Positions 1 to 9,219 of a stretch of 64,000 nucleotides of DNA are shown piece by piece (position 1 is the stretch's first letter; each line of letters starts with the position of its first letter). The position numbers were made by a program, and so were the translations under genes. Source of the stretch: JAIVGV01 sp036389335 (GTDB lineage Bacteria; Acidobacteriota; Blastocatellia; Pyrinomonadales; Pyrinomonadaceae); assembly GCA_036389335.1 (NCBI GenBank), contig DASVQC010000072.1, forward strand, positions 1 to 64,000, written 5' to 3'. Under the pieces are notes generated by a model. The model ran no database searches. It was not told where the DNA came from and saw nothing but the letters and a program-made list of their open reading frames with translations.

Positions 1-75
1 TTACTCATTACTCATTACTCATTACTCATTACTCATTACTCATTACTCATTACTCATTACTCATTACTCATTACT
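1..75. repeat. Heptanucleotide tandem repeat (TTACTCA x10)
   Basis: Ten perfect head-to-tail copies of TTACTCA followed by TTACT; the array may extend left of the window. Seven-base direct repeats of other sequences (CCTGTCA, CTGTTAG types) recur between core genes further right, so this genome seems prone to heptad repeats. No coding role is visible. Confidence 0.95.
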
Positions 76-357
76 TCCTCTTCCCTGTCACCTGTCACTT
101 GTCACGGTTCACGGTTTTTACCTTGTGTCGCATTTTTGCGGCGCGGCGGGGCGCGGGCGGCGGCTGACTGACGTGTTACAGCTCGCTTGGCGGGCGGCGC
201 GCGGGTTGCTGTGGGGGGGGCGTGCGCGCGGCGCGCGGCGACATTCGGTTGAGAAGGATGGCGGAATGCCGTATCTTGCTGCCCAAGCACCTCGGCGCGC
301 CGGAACCAGAGACGAAAGGCTACCCACGCAACACGCGCCACGCGCGCGGCTCGCGGC
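76..357. other. Non-coding GC-rich stretch
   Basis: Begins with a short block of CCTGTCAC/TTGTCACGG heptads like those at 15,283-15,356 and 18,144-18,298, then GC-rich sequence with no convincing ORF, tRNA or promoter. The open frames here look like shadows of the following gene. Confidence 0.5.
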
Positions 358-1485
358 ATGGACGAACGAACGGCGGGACAGGAAGCGGCACGCAAGTTCA
401 CCGGCGCGGGAGTGCTCTTCGCGCTCGCCGGTCTGCTCCTCTTCGCCTACTTCGTCTGGAAGGCGGGGCCCGCGCTCGTCTGGACGCAGATGCGCTCGCT
501 CGGCTGGGGCTTCCTCGCGATCCTCGTCGTCTCCGCCGCGCGCCCCGTCGTGCGCTCTCTCGCTTGGACGCGCTGCTTCGAATCCACTCACGCCCTGCGC
601 TGGCGCGACGCCTTGGGCGCGTACCTCGTCGGCGACGCGCTCGGCAACCTGATGCCGCTCGGCATCGTGGTCAGCGAGCCGGCGAAGGCGGCGATGGCGC
701 GCGGGCGCGTGCCGCTCGTCGCCGCGGCGTCCGCGCTCGCCGTCGAGAACCTCTTCTACATGCTCTCGGTCGCGCTCTTCGTCTTCGCCGGGATGGCGGC
801 GCTGCTCTTGAGCTTCCCGCTGCCGCCCAAACTCCGCCTGCTGAGCTACGCCACCCTCGGCGGCATTTTCTGCGTCATCCTCTTCGGCTACGCGGTCGTC
901 CGCAGGCGCTGGCGCTTCCTGAGCGGCGCGGTCGAGTTCTTCGCGGCGCGCGGCGTGGGGCGCGGCTTCCACGGGCGGCACGGCGCGCGCTTCGGCGCCA
1001 TCGAGGATCGCGTCTACGGTTTTTACGGGCGGCACGGCGCGCGCTTCGCGCCGATCATGCTGCTCGAAACCTGCTTCCACCTCGCGGGCGTCGTCGAAGT
1101 CTTCGCCACGCTCTACTTCATCAGCGGCGCGAAGGCCTCTTGGCTCGCGGCGTTCGTCCTGGAGTCGGTCAACCGCGTCATCAACGTCGTCTTCAAGTTC
1201 GTGCCGATGAGGGTCGGCGTGGACGAGGCGGGCACGGGGATGTTCACGAAGGCGCTCTCGTTGGGGACGACGGCGGGCGTGACGCTCGCCATCGTGCGCA
1301 AGGCGCGGGTCGTCGTGTGGACGGCGGTCGGCGTCGCGCTGCTCGTGCGGCGCGGGCTGACCGTGAAGGCCGCGGCGCGCGAGGCGCGCGACGCCGCGCG
1401 CGACGTGGCCGAGGGCAGGCGCGTAGCCGCCGACCAGTCGCGCGTCGCGGTCGGCGACGAACCCGCCGCCGCGCGCCACACGTAA
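358..1485 (+). CDS. Flippase-like membrane protein (lysylphosphatidylglycerol synthase TM/UPF0104 type)
   Basis: A 375-residue integral membrane protein with about seven hydrophobic segments, starting with one near residues 18-36. The pattern, with conserved GN-MPLG around residues 98-104 and an E-P-x-K motif soon after, matches the transmembrane domain shared by YbhN and the N-terminal half of MprF. Members move lipid-linked substrates across the inner membrane; the substrate here cannot be told. A short internal near-duplication (GRHGARF twice, about residues 206-230) lies in the second half. The C-terminal 45 residues are charged, alanine-rich and probably cytoplasmic. The next gene is a GT39 glycosyltransferase, so a role in a lipid-linked sugar pathway is possible. 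No strong ribosome binding site precedes the ATG. Confidence 0.75.
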   Translation: MDERTAGQEAARKFTGAGVLFALAGLLLFAYFVWKAGPALVWTQMRSLGWGFLAILVVSAARPVVRSLAWTRCFESTHALRWRDALGAYLVGDALGNLMPLGIVVSEPAKAAMARGRVPLVAAASALAVENLFYMLSVALFVFAGMAALLLSFPLPPKLRLLSYATLGGIFCVILFGYAVVRRRWRFLSGAVEFFAARGVGRGFHGRHGARFGAIEDRVYGFYGRHGARFAPIMLLETCFHLAGVVEVFATLYFISGAKASWLAAFVLESVNRVINVVFKFVPMRVGVDEAGTGMFTKALSLGTTAGVTLAIVRKARVVVWTAVGVALLVRRGLTVKAAAREARDAARDVAEGRRVAADQSRVAVGDEPAAARHT

Positions 1486-1655
1486 TAAAGGAAGAGGCGG
1501 GCGGCCTCAGCCGAGCAGAGTCCTGATGATTTTCCTTTCGGCTTTAGCCCGAAGGGAGACGAATTTGCATCGCCACGCAGGCCCGCCGGCTAAAGCCGGC
1601 GGCGAGTTGTAATCGCACTCCACCCTTTCGAGATTCGCGGCGCGGCCGGGGAAGC

Positions 1656-3329
1656 ATGGTCGAGTTACTGGACGAGCGGGGTAAGATCGCGGTCGGCGCG
1701 GAGGCGCGCGCCAAGTCGCAGCCGCGCGCCCGCGCGTGGGCGCTCGACCGCGCGGCCCTCTTGGCCCTCTCGCTCCTGTTCGCCTGCGGCCTGGGCCTGC
1801 GCCTGTCGGGCGTCTCGGCGGTCGGCTTCGCCGAGGACGAGATCAACAAGCTCGACGCCGTCGGCGCTTACGGTCGCGGCGACATCACGCCGAACGCCGA
1901 GCACCCGATGCTGATGAAGACGCTCGTCTTCGCCTCGACGCGCGCGGCGGCGGCGTGGAACGCACGAGGGCACAAGGGCGACACCATTGCCGCGCTCGAC
2001 ATCAGCGACGAGGCCGCGCTCCGCTTCCCCAACATACTCTTCGGCGCGCTCACCGTCGTCCCGCTCTTCCTGCTCACGCTCTCGCTCTTCGACCGCCGCA
2101 CCGCGCTCACAGCCGCCGCGCTCTGGGCCTTCGGCGTCAACGCGATCACCTACAACCGCGTGGCGAAGGAGGACACGCTGCTCGTCTTCTTCATGCTCCT
2201 CGCGTTCTATTTTTACGTCCGCGCGAAGCAGGCCAGCGGCTTCGACGCGCGCGCCAAGCGCGGCTTCTACAGGTGGAGCGGCGCGTCGTTCGGCCTGATG
2301 CTCGCCTCGAAGTACTTCCCGCACTACTTCGGGCTGAACATGCTCTACCACCACTTCGCGCGCCTGCGCCGCCGCGAGCCGAATGAACCCGCCGGCCACA
2401 CGCCCGCCGTCTTTTACGCCTGCACGCTCGCCGCCTTCCTCGTCGCCAACCCCGCGATCCTCCTGCCGCAGACGTGGCACTACATCAACACCTATTCGAG
2501 CGAGCAGCTCTTAACGCACCACGGCTACCTCTTCGGCGACACGCTCTACGCGAACCACGTCTCCTCGACGCCCTTCGGCACGCCGTTCTACTTCTACCTG
2601 CTCTTCCTCGCCATCAAGCTGCCGCTGCCCGTGCTCGCCGCGACGGCGGCGGGCCTCTGCATCTGCGTGCGGCGGTGGCGCGAGCCGGGCGCGGCGTTTT
2701 TGCTGCTGATGTTCCTGCTCTGGATCGTGCCGTATTCGATCTTCGGCGCGAAGTGGCTGCGCTACACGCTCTCGCTGATGCCCTTCGTCTACATGCTCGC
2801 CGCGGTCGGCGTCGCGTGGCTGCTGCGGCGGGCCGAGGCACTCGGGGGCGGCGGGACGTTCGCGCCCGCGCGCCTCGCCGCCGCCGCCGTCGTGCTCGTC
2901 TTCCTCGCGCTCCCCGCGTGGTCGGCCCTCGCCAGCCGCCCCCACTACGCGATGTACACGAACGCGCTCGGCGCGGGCCGCGCCGGCCACTACTTCCCGC
3001 ACGACGAGTTCTACGACGACGGCCTGCGCGAGGCGATCAAGTTCGTGGCGGCGCGCGCGCCGCGCGGCTCGACGGTCGCCCACGAGACGCCGGGCGTCGT
3101 CCGCCACTACCTCGAACGGTTCGGTCGCACGGACTTGGACGCGCGCGTCCTCTCGGCCTCCGATTTCAAAGTCGACGACGCGCCCCGCCCCGCCTACTTC
3201 ATCCTCCAGCGCGGGCGCACCTACTTCGAGAACCGCGCGAAGATGGACGAGGTGCGCGCGCGCTTCCCCAAAGTTTACGAGGGCCGGGTCGCGGGCGTCG
3301 TCGCCGTCGAAGTTTACGAGTCGCGCTGA
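1656..3329 (+). CDS. GT39/PMT-family membrane glycosyltransferase (ArnT-like)
   Basis: A 557-residue polytopic protein with an N-terminal membrane helix (residues 33-52) followed by the acidic E-D pair at residues 60-61, the position of the catalytic acid in dolichyl- and undecaprenyl-phosphate dependent mannosyl/arabinosyl transferases. About ten further hydrophobic segments follow, ending in a roughly 130-residue soluble, presumably periplasmic, C-terminal region. Members transfer a sugar from a polyprenyl-phosphate donor to protein or lipid A outside the inner membrane; donor and acceptor are unknown here. It follows a flippase-like gene on the same strand, after about 170 bases containing a small GCCGGC hairpin near 1,590. 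The gene ends in a strong terminator-like palindrome. Confidence 0.8.
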   Translation: MVELLDERGKIAVGAEARAKSQPRARAWALDRAALLALSLLFACGLGLRLSGVSAVGFAEDEINKLDAVGAYGRGDITPNAEHPMLMKTLVFASTRAAAAWNARGHKGDTIAALDISDEAALRFPNILFGALTVVPLFLLTLSLFDRRTALTAAALWAFGVNAITYNRVAKEDTLLVFFMLLAFYFYVRAKQASGFDARAKRGFYRWSGASFGLMLASKYFPHYFGLNMLYHHFARLRRREPNEPAGHTPAVFYACTLAAFLVANPAILLPQTWHYINTYSSEQLLTHHGYLFGDTLYANHVSSTPFGTPFYFYLLFLAIKLPLPVLAATAAGLCICVRRWREPGAAFLLLMFLLWIVPYSIFGAKWLRYTLSLMPFVYMLAAVGVAWLLRRAEALGGGGTFAPARLAAAAVVLVFLALPAWSALASRPHYAMYTNALGAGRAGHYFPHDEFYDDGLREAIKFVAARAPRGSTVAHETPGVVRHYLERFGRTDLDARVLSASDFKVDDAPRPAYFILQRGRTYFENRAKMDEVRARFPKVYEGRVAGVVAVEVYESR

Positions 3330-3369
3330 CGGCGAGAATCTTATTGTCTTGCTTTGCGTCCCTGTCTTG

Positions 3370-3430
3370 CTTTGCGTCTTTGCGCCTTTGCGTGAAAATC
3401 AGTCTCACGCAAAGGCGCAAAGACGCAAAG
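3370..3430. terminator. Perfect 26-bp inverted repeat between genes
   Basis: Arms at 3,370-3,395 and 3,405-3,430 (CTTTGCGTCTTTGCGCC...) are perfectly complementary around a 9-base loop. Almost the same hairpin occurs at 14,145-14,222, so it is a dispersed palindromic family rather than an ordinary one-off terminator. It lies after the glycosyltransferase and 30 bases before the next gene. Confidence 0.7.
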
Positions 3431-3459
3431 TGTAGGACGCGAAGTTTTCGGAGTAGTTA

Positions 3460-5133
3460 ATGATGAACAGACGCCGCGCCTCGAAGTCGCTGCCGGCAAC
3501 CCTGCTGATCGCGCTCGGTCTTCTCGCGGCCTTCGCGCCCGCGCAGACGCGCGGCGTGGCGGCCAAGCGCGCGTGGATCACGATCCTCTCGACGACCGAT
3601 CTGCACGGCAACCTCCTGCCCGTCGATTACTACACGAACAAGCCGGACGCGCGCGGCCTCGCGAAGGCCGCGGCGATCATCCGCGCCGCGCGCAAGGAGA
3701 ACCCGCAGGGGACGCTACTCGTCGATTCGGGCGACACCATACAGGGCACGCCGCTCGAATACGTCCACAACAAGATGAACAACGCGCCCGCCGATCCGAT
3801 GATGCTCTCGATGAACGCGCTCCAGTTCGACGCGATGGCGGTCGGCAACCACGAGTACAACTTCGGCCTCGCGGTGCTCTCGAAGGCGAGGCGCGAGGCG
3901 CGCTTCCCGTGGCTCTCCGCGAACACTTACAAGGCGGGCACGGACGACACGGCCTACCAGCCCTACGTCGTGAAGGAGCTGAACGGCGTGCGCGTCGGCG
4001 TGCTCGGCCTGACGACCGGCGGCGTCCCCTCTTGGGAGAACAAGGAGAACTACGCCGGGCTCGAATTCCGCGACCCCGCGGCGGAGGCGCGCAAGTGGGT
4101 CGATGTCCTGCGGACGAAGGAGCGCGCAGACCTCGTCGTCATCGCGATGCACATGGGGCTCGAAGAGGACGCGCGCACCGGCGAGGTGACGCCCGGACAG
4201 GCCCCGCACGAGAACGAGGCGGTGGCGATTGCCGAGCGGGTTAAAGGCATCGACCTCATCCTGATGGGCCACACGCACCGCGAAGTGCCCGACCTCACGA
4301 TTGGCGGCGCGCTCTTAACGCAGGCGAGCGCGTGGGGGCGGCACGTCGCGCGCGCCGACGTTTATCTCGAAAGGGATGAGAAGGGGCGGTGGGTGGTCGC
4401 GGCCAAGCAGGCGCGCACCGTGCCGGTCGCGGAGCGCACGGAAGTCGATCCGGAGATCGCGGGGCTCGCGGAGCCGTACGACCGCGAGACGCAGGCGTGG
4501 CTCTCGCGCGTCATCGGCGAGTCGCCCGCCGAGTTGTCGGCGGAGCAGGCGTCGCTGCGCGACACCGCCGTCCTCGACCTCATCCAGCGCGTGCAGATGG
4601 AGGCGGGCAAGGCGGACGTGTCGATGGTCGCGAACTTCAACCCGCGCGCGCGGCTCCCCAGAGGCGCGGTCAGCGTGCGCGACATCGCCGGGCTCTACAT
4701 CTACGAGAACACGCTCGTCGTCCTCGAAGTGACGGGGCGGCAGTTGAAGGACGCGCTCGAACACTCCGCGAAATATTTTCTCCCCTACGCGCCGGGCAAA
4801 TCGGCAGCCGAGCTGATCGACGAGAAGATACCCGGCTACAACTTCGACGTCGCGGAGGGCGTCGCCTACGACCTCGACATCACGAGGCCCGTCGGGGATC
4901 GCATCCGGAACCTGCGCTTCCGCGGCCAGCCGCTCGACCCCGCGCAGAAGCTCCGGCTCGCGACGAACAACTACCGCGTCAACGGCGGCGGCGGCTACAC
5001 CATGTACAAGGGCGCGCCCGAACTCTTCCGTTCGAGCGAAGAGATACGCGAACTCATCATCGACTGGGTGACCGAGCACAAGCGCGTCCCCCCCGAGCCG
5101 ACGAACAACTGGCGTCTCGTCACGTCGAATTAG
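3460..5133 (+). CDS. Secreted 5'-nucleotidase / bifunctional metallophosphatase (UshA-like)
   Basis: A 557-residue protein with a signal peptide (basic start, hydrophobic stretch at about 12-28). The metallophosphoesterase domain shows D-x-H (residues 47-49), GD (91-92), GNHE (129-132) and GHTH near residue 270, which bind two metal ions. The C-terminal 5'-nucleotidase domain (from about 330) carries the family's NNYR and NGGGGYxMY segments. The length is normal for the family. It should hydrolyse nucleotides or sugar nucleotides outside the inner membrane to scavenge phosphate and nucleosides. The ATG at 3,460 is followed by a second in-frame ATG; either could start. It stands alone between two hairpins. 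Confidence 0.9.
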   Translation: MMNRRRASKSLPATLLIALGLLAAFAPAQTRGVAAKRAWITILSTTDLHGNLLPVDYYTNKPDARGLAKAAAIIRAARKENPQGTLLVDSGDTIQGTPLEYVHNKMNNAPADPMMLSMNALQFDAMAVGNHEYNFGLAVLSKARREARFPWLSANTYKAGTDDTAYQPYVVKELNGVRVGVLGLTTGGVPSWENKENYAGLEFRDPAAEARKWVDVLRTKERADLVVIAMHMGLEEDARTGEVTPGQAPHENEAVAIAERVKGIDLILMGHTHREVPDLTIGGALLTQASAWGRHVARADVYLERDEKGRWVVAAKQARTVPVAERTEVDPEIAGLAEPYDRETQAWLSRVIGESPAELSAEQASLRDTAVLDLIQRVQMEAGKADVSMVANFNPRARLPRGAVSVRDIAGLYIYENTLVVLEVTGRQLKDALEHSAKYFLPYAPGKSAAELIDEKIPGYNFDVAEGVAYDLDITRPVGDRIRNLRFRGQPLDPAQKLRLATNNYRVNGGGGYTMYKGAPELFRSSEEIRELIIDWVTEHKRVPPEPTNNWRLVTSN

Positions 5134-5161
5134 GGCGGCTGCCCCGATAACACGTCCTCTC

Positions 5162-5210
5162 CTTTTGCGCCCCCGGCGTGAAACTTATTCTCACGCCGGG
5201 GGCGCGAAAG
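5162..5210. terminator. GC-rich hairpin after the 5'-nucleotidase
   Basis: Arms 5,162-5,181 and 5,191-5,210 pair over 20 bases with one mismatch, around a short A/T-rich loop. The sequence (GCGCCCCCGGCGTGA) differs from the 3,370 hairpin but has the same layout, including GTGA next to the loop. Probable terminator. Confidence 0.65.
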
Positions 5211-5292
5211 ACGAACGAAGCGCGGAGGTCTGGGAACCACACGAGCGCGGGCGGTGTCTAACGCGCGCCGCAGGGTTTGCGGCGCACACGTG

Positions 5293-5892
5293 ATGAAGAT
5301 TCTCGCCATGCTGTCTATCGCCGCCGCGCTGCTCGTCGGCGCGCCCGCGCGCACGGAGATGAAATCGACGCCCGACGAAGAGACGACGGAAGCGGCGCGC
5401 GCCGAGCGCGAGCCCTTGAAGCTCCCGCTCGCCTCGCCGCGCGTCGTCGTCTCGAAGGGCAAACGCCGCCTCGATCTCTACTCGGGCGGTCGCGTCGTCA
5501 GAACCTACCGCGTCGCGCTCGGCAAGAACGCGTCGGAAGACAAGGAGCGGCAGGGCGACTGCCGCACGCCGGAGGGCGAGTTCTACGTCTGCGTGAAGAA
5601 CGCGGCGAGCAAGTTTTACCTCTCGCTCGGCCTGAGCTACCCGAACCGCGAGGACGCCGAGCGCGGCCTGCGCGACCGGCTCATCACGCGCGGGCAGTAC
5701 GAGCGGATCGTCGCCGCCATCGGCAAAGGGTTGCGCCCGCCGTGGGACACGGCGCTCGGCGGCGAGATTTTCATCCACGGCGGCGGCTCGGGTTCGGACT
5801 GGACGTGGGGCTGCGTCGCGCTCGACGACGCGGACGTAAAAGAGCTGTTCGACGCCGTGCCGAAGGGCACGCAGGTCGTCATCGAACACTGA
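5293..5892 (+). CDS. L,D-transpeptidase (YkuD family), secreted
   Basis: From the ATG at 5,293 the protein has 199 residues and starts with a clear signal peptide (MKILAML...). An upstream in-frame ATG at 5,254 would put 13 unlikely residues before it. The YkuD domain fills the rest: a beta-rich N-terminal half containing GKRRLDLY, then the catalytic signature with His162 and Cys174 in HGG-x-G-x(6)-WGC. These enzymes make 3-3 cross-links in peptidoglycan or attach proteins to it in the periplasm. The 20-residue insertion rich in Arg/Glu before the active site resembles the ErfK-like subgroup that can also act on other amide donors. A convergent terminator region follows. Confidence 0.85.
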   Translation: MKILAMLSIAAALLVGAPARTEMKSTPDEETTEAARAEREPLKLPLASPRVVVSKGKRRLDLYSGGRVVRTYRVALGKNASEDKERQGDCRTPEGEFYVCVKNAASKFYLSLGLSYPNREDAERGLRDRLITRGQYERIVAAIGKGLRPPWDTALGGEIFIHGGGSGSDWTWGCVALDDADVKELFDAVPKGTQVVIEH

Positions 5893-5998
5893 GCGTGAAA
5901 ACAGTTCGGGAGGCACGGGACGATCTTCGAGCCCCCGAAAGGGGCGGCGGACAGTGGCCCGCGGCGCGGGCCGCGGGGGCGCAAGAGCAAAAAGAATG

Positions 5999-6095
5999 AG
6001 AGCCCCCGAAAGGGGCGAAAGAAAATGATCCGCGATCTCTATCGTCAGATCGAAGATCAAAAAATTCTTTCGGCCCTTTCGGGGGCTCTCTCGTT
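5999..6095. terminator. Long inverted repeat between convergent genes
   Basis: AGAGCCCCCGAAAGGGGC at about 5,999-6,016 pairs with its complement at about 6,074-6,092, and the flanking GAAAGAA/TTCTTTC extends the stem. A second copy of the GAGCCCCCGAAAGGGGC unit lies at about 5,930. The stretch from 5,893 to 6,186 otherwise holds no gene. It separates the transpeptidase from the oppositely directed PAP2 gene and likely ends transcription both ways. Confidence 0.65.
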
Positions 6096-6186
6096 TTCTT
6101 CGTGTGCTGATCCCGCGGCTCGCGCCGTGGGCCACAACTCTGCCGCCCCTTTCGGGGCTCGCCGCTTCTTTGATCCCGCCGCCTCG

Positions 6187-6966
6187 TTAATCAGGGGGGC
6201 GCGCGGGTTCGTCAGCCGCGCGCCGGCTCACGGCGGCGGGGACTTCTTCCTCGTGGAACGTCGAGCGCGCCTTCCAGCGCCGGTAGAGGCGTAGGGTGAG
6301 GGCGAGCCACGCGCCGCTCAGCAGGTACGCGCCGAGCACGTCGCTCGCCCAGTGGGCGCCGAGGTACATGCGCGAGGGCCCGATGAGCAGGACGGGCAGG
6401 GCCGCGAGCGCGAGCGCGGCGCGGCGCACCCTCGTCCCGCGCGGGAGCAGCGCGAAGGCGGCGAAGAAGAGGAAGCCGAAGTAGAGGACGTAGAACGTGA
6501 CGTGGCCGGAAGGGAAGCTCTGGCGCGCCCAGTGGCCGGAGACGCGGACGAGTTCGGCCACGGGGCGCGGTCGCCCGACCGCCAACTTCACGGCGCGGTT
6601 GACGAGTTCGCCGCCGCCGACGCTGAAGAGCAGCGCGAACATCTCCGTGCGCCGGCGGCGCAGGAAGAAGAGGAGCATCGTGAGCCCGGTCAGGAGCCAC
6701 CCGTTCGGGCCGTCGGCGAAGACCGAGACGGCGCGCATCAGGGCGGGGAAGCCGGGCGCGTCGATTGATTGCAGCGCGAGCGTCGCGCGCAAGTCCCATG
6801 CGAAGTAAGCGTCGGCGCGCGCGTAGAGCGCGAGGACGGCGAAGGCCGCGAGCGCGGCGAGGAAGACCGCCTCCGCGCGCACGAGCTTGCGCGCCGACAG
6901 CAGGCGCTCCAAAAGCTGTCGGCGCTCACTCTTGCGCTGATCCGTCGCCCCGCCCGTGAAGGTCAT
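6187..6966 (-). CDS. PAP2-family membrane phosphatase
   Basis: A 259-residue membrane protein with five or six hydrophobic segments. All three motifs of the type 2 phosphatidic acid phosphatase family are present: K127-x(5)-RP, PSGH at 152-155, and SR(198-199)-x(5)-H205-x(3)-D209. His155 and His205 would be the catalytic pair. Such enzymes remove phosphate from phosphatidate, undecaprenyl pyrophosphate or related lipids on the outer face of the membrane; the first 30 residues are basic and cytoplasmic. The nearby glycosyltransferase and flippase-like genes make an envelope-lipid role reasonable, but the exact substrate is not shown. It is transcribed alone, divergent from the following export protein. 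Confidence 0.85.
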   Translation of the reverse strand: MTFTGGATDQRKSERRQLLERLLSARKLVRAEAVFLAALAAFAVLALYARADAYFAWDLRATLALQSIDAPGFPALMRAVSVFADGPNGWLLTGLTMLLFFLRRRRTEMFALLFSVGGGELVNRAVKLAVGRPRPVAELVRVSGHWARQSFPSGHVTFYVLYFGFLFFAAFALLPRGTRVRRAALALAALPVLLIGPSRMYLGAHWASDVLGAYLLSGAWLALTLRLYRRWKARSTFHEEEVPAAVSRRAADEPARPPD

Positions 6967-7180
6967 GCCCGCCTCTTAATCTAGCGCCGCCCGATCCGCA
7001 CGCGCGCCGCCCGCGCGGCGCGGCGGACTGATCGTCGAGCCCGCCGCCGTCCGGCGGCGACGTTCCACTTTACACGTCATTCATGTATACTTCGCCTTCG
7101 TCTCAGTCTCTCCCAAAGCAGGCTAACCACTCTCGCTCTCATGCGCGCTGCCGTAAGGTAGTTCGGAGGTTAAGCGCACG

Positions 7181-9127
7181 ATGAAGGTTTATGGCATTGC
7201 CGTCCTTGCTGCTTTGGCCCTCGCCCCCCCGCCCGTCCAAGCCCAAAGCGCGCAGCGGCGCACTCAGGACTCCCGGAGATCGGCGTCCGCGAAAAACGGC
7301 GTCCCGACCCCCGAGCGGGCATCGTCGGGTCGGTTAAGTAGCCGCGACTACTACAATCTCGGCGTCAAATACTTTTTGACGGGGAAGATCGAAGAGTCGG
7401 TCGAAGCGTTCACGAAGGCCACCGAGTTAAACCCGAACTACGGGGACGCCTACTTCAACTTGGGCAACTCCTTCCGCCTGCTGAACCGCCCTCAGGACGC
7501 CATCAAAGCCTACGTGAAGGCGCTCAGCATAGACCGCAAGGACGCCGCGGCCTACAACCGTCTGGGGCAAGTCTACTACGATTTAGGATGGTACAGGCTC
7601 GCCGCCGAAAACTTCGCCCAAGCCGTAAAAATCTTCCCCTCTTGGGCCGACCCTTACTCCCGCCTGAGCGAAACTTATCAAAAGCTGGGCGACGCCTCCG
7701 CCGCCGCGCGTTTCTCCGAAAAAGCCGCGCGCTTGAACTCGGACGACAGGGCGCGCAAAGGGGGTGTGGCCGCGCCCGCGCCGCCGTCGCGCGGCGCGGA
7801 CGGTAGCGCCCCACGCGCCGAGACGCGCGGGGCCGGAGACGCCGCCGCCGCGGAGGGCGAGCGCGCGGCGAAGTCGGCGGCGGGCGTCGCGCCCGTCGCG
7901 CCGAAGGATCAGCGGCGCGAGGCTAAGAATTATTACCGGCAGGGCGTCAAATACGGGCGCGCCAAACAGTTCGATGAAGCGATCAAGGCGTTCCGTCAAG
8001 CCGTCCAGTATGACCCCGACTACGCCGACGCTTACTACGGCCTCGGGCACGCCTACGCGGACTCCGGGCGCTGGGCCGACGCCGCGGAGGCTTACCACCA
8101 GGTGCTCCGCCTCGACCCGAAGGACGACGAGGCCGCTTCGAGGCTCGGCGAGGCGTACGTGAAGCTGCGGGGAGATTCTCGCGGCGCTCCCCCCGCGCGC
8201 GCGGCCACGCCCGCGGACGAGAAGGCGGGGGCGGCGGGAGCGGAGAGGGCGGTCTCGCGTCTGAGAGGTTCGACCGGCGGCACGCCCGCCGCCGACCGCG
8301 CCGCGTCCGCCTCCGGCCCTGCGATAACTACCCCCGATCCCGAAGCCGCCGCCGTCGCGTCAGAACCCCTCCCCAAGTCGTCCGCGCCCGCCCCCGAACT
8401 CGTGCGCGTCTACCGCGTCGGCCCCGGCGACGTGCTGGACGTTCGACTGCTGAACGCGACCGTCGCCCCTTCCGCCCCGACCCTCTACACGGTGTCGGCG
8501 GGGGGCCTGCTCGACTACCCGCTGATCGGCGATCCGCTCGGCGTCGCGGGCGCGACGGTCGAGGAGATCGGACAGCGGATCGCCGCCGCGCTGAAGCGGC
8601 TGGGGTTCTCCAAAGATCAGGTGGTGGCGGTCAGCGTGCGCGAGTACGCGAGCCATCACGTCATCGTCAGCGGGCTCGTGCGCGAACCGGGCACGAAGAT
8701 CATCCAGCGCGAGGCCGTGCCCCTCTACGTCATCCTCGCCGACGCGCAGCTCGGCCCCGACGCCGAGCAGGTGCAGGTTTCGACGCGCGCCGGCGCGAAA
8801 GTCACCATCGATCTTAACGACACTTCGGCCCTCGACACACTCATCACGTCGGGCGACGTGGTTACCGTTCAGAAACGACCGACGCGGTTCTTTTACATCG
8901 GCGGGAATGTCGACGCGCCCGGCGAAAAGTTGTTTCACCCCGGCATCACCCTCACGCAAGCCGTCCTCGCCGCCGGGGGGAAACTTTCGCGCGGCGGCGT
9001 CAGACTTTTGCGCCAGAGCGGGCGGGGGTTTTTGAGCACCAGCGTTTTCAAGTTGCAGGATTTAACGTCCGGCAAAGTCCCCGACGTGCTTTTGCAGCCC
9101 GACGACCGCGTGGAGGTGATCAAGTGA
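7181..9127 (+). CDS. TPR protein fused to a polysaccharide export (Wza-like/SLBB) domain
   Basis: A 648-residue secreted protein: signal peptide (1-21), three to four tetratricopeptide repeats (about 50-185), an alanine/proline-rich linker, two more TPRs (about 246-330), a second linker, then a polysaccharide biosynthesis/export domain from about residue 405 (YRVGPGDVLDV) followed by SLBB-type beta-grasp segments to the end. The export domain normally forms the periplasmic and outer-membrane ring for capsule or exopolysaccharide. The fusion to TPRs is unusual and may add a protein-interaction platform. The upstream gap (6,967-7,180) has a -10-like TATACT at 7,086 but no good -35. An ankyrin gene follows 92 bases downstream. 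Confidence 0.85.
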   Translation: MKVYGIAVLAALALAPPPVQAQSAQRRTQDSRRSASAKNGVPTPERASSGRLSSRDYYNLGVKYFLTGKIEESVEAFTKATELNPNYGDAYFNLGNSFRLLNRPQDAIKAYVKALSIDRKDAAAYNRLGQVYYDLGWYRLAAENFAQAVKIFPSWADPYSRLSETYQKLGDASAAARFSEKAARLNSDDRARKGGVAAPAPPSRGADGSAPRAETRGAGDAAAAEGERAAKSAAGVAPVAPKDQRREAKNYYRQGVKYGRAKQFDEAIKAFRQAVQYDPDYADAYYGLGHAYADSGRWADAAEAYHQVLRLDPKDDEAASRLGEAYVKLRGDSRGAPPARAATPADEKAGAAGAERAVSRLRGSTGGTPAADRAASASGPAITTPDPEAAAVASEPLPKSSAPAPELVRVYRVGPGDVLDVRLLNATVAPSAPTLYTVSAGGLLDYPLIGDPLGVAGATVEEIGQRIAAALKRLGFSKDQVVAVSVREYASHHVIVSGLVREPGTKIIQREAVPLYVILADAQLGPDAEQVQVSTRAGAKVTIDLNDTSALDTLITSGDVVTVQKRPTRFFYIGGNVDAPGEKLFHPGITLTQAVLAAGGKLSRGGVRLLRQSGRGFLSTSVFKLQDLTSGKVPDVLLQPDDRVEVIK

Positions 9128-9219
9128 TGAGACAGCGCGGCCCTCGCACGCGCCACGACGCGCGCTCTGCGGTCGCCGCGGCGCGCGGAGGTCGGCCTGC
9201 TTCCGGGGAAGGTGCTTAG

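Noticed and set aside
118..1479. Long antisense frame opposite the flippase-like gene
   Set aside because: High-GC shadow frame with Arg/Asp/His-rich composition; many such frames occur opposite core genes.
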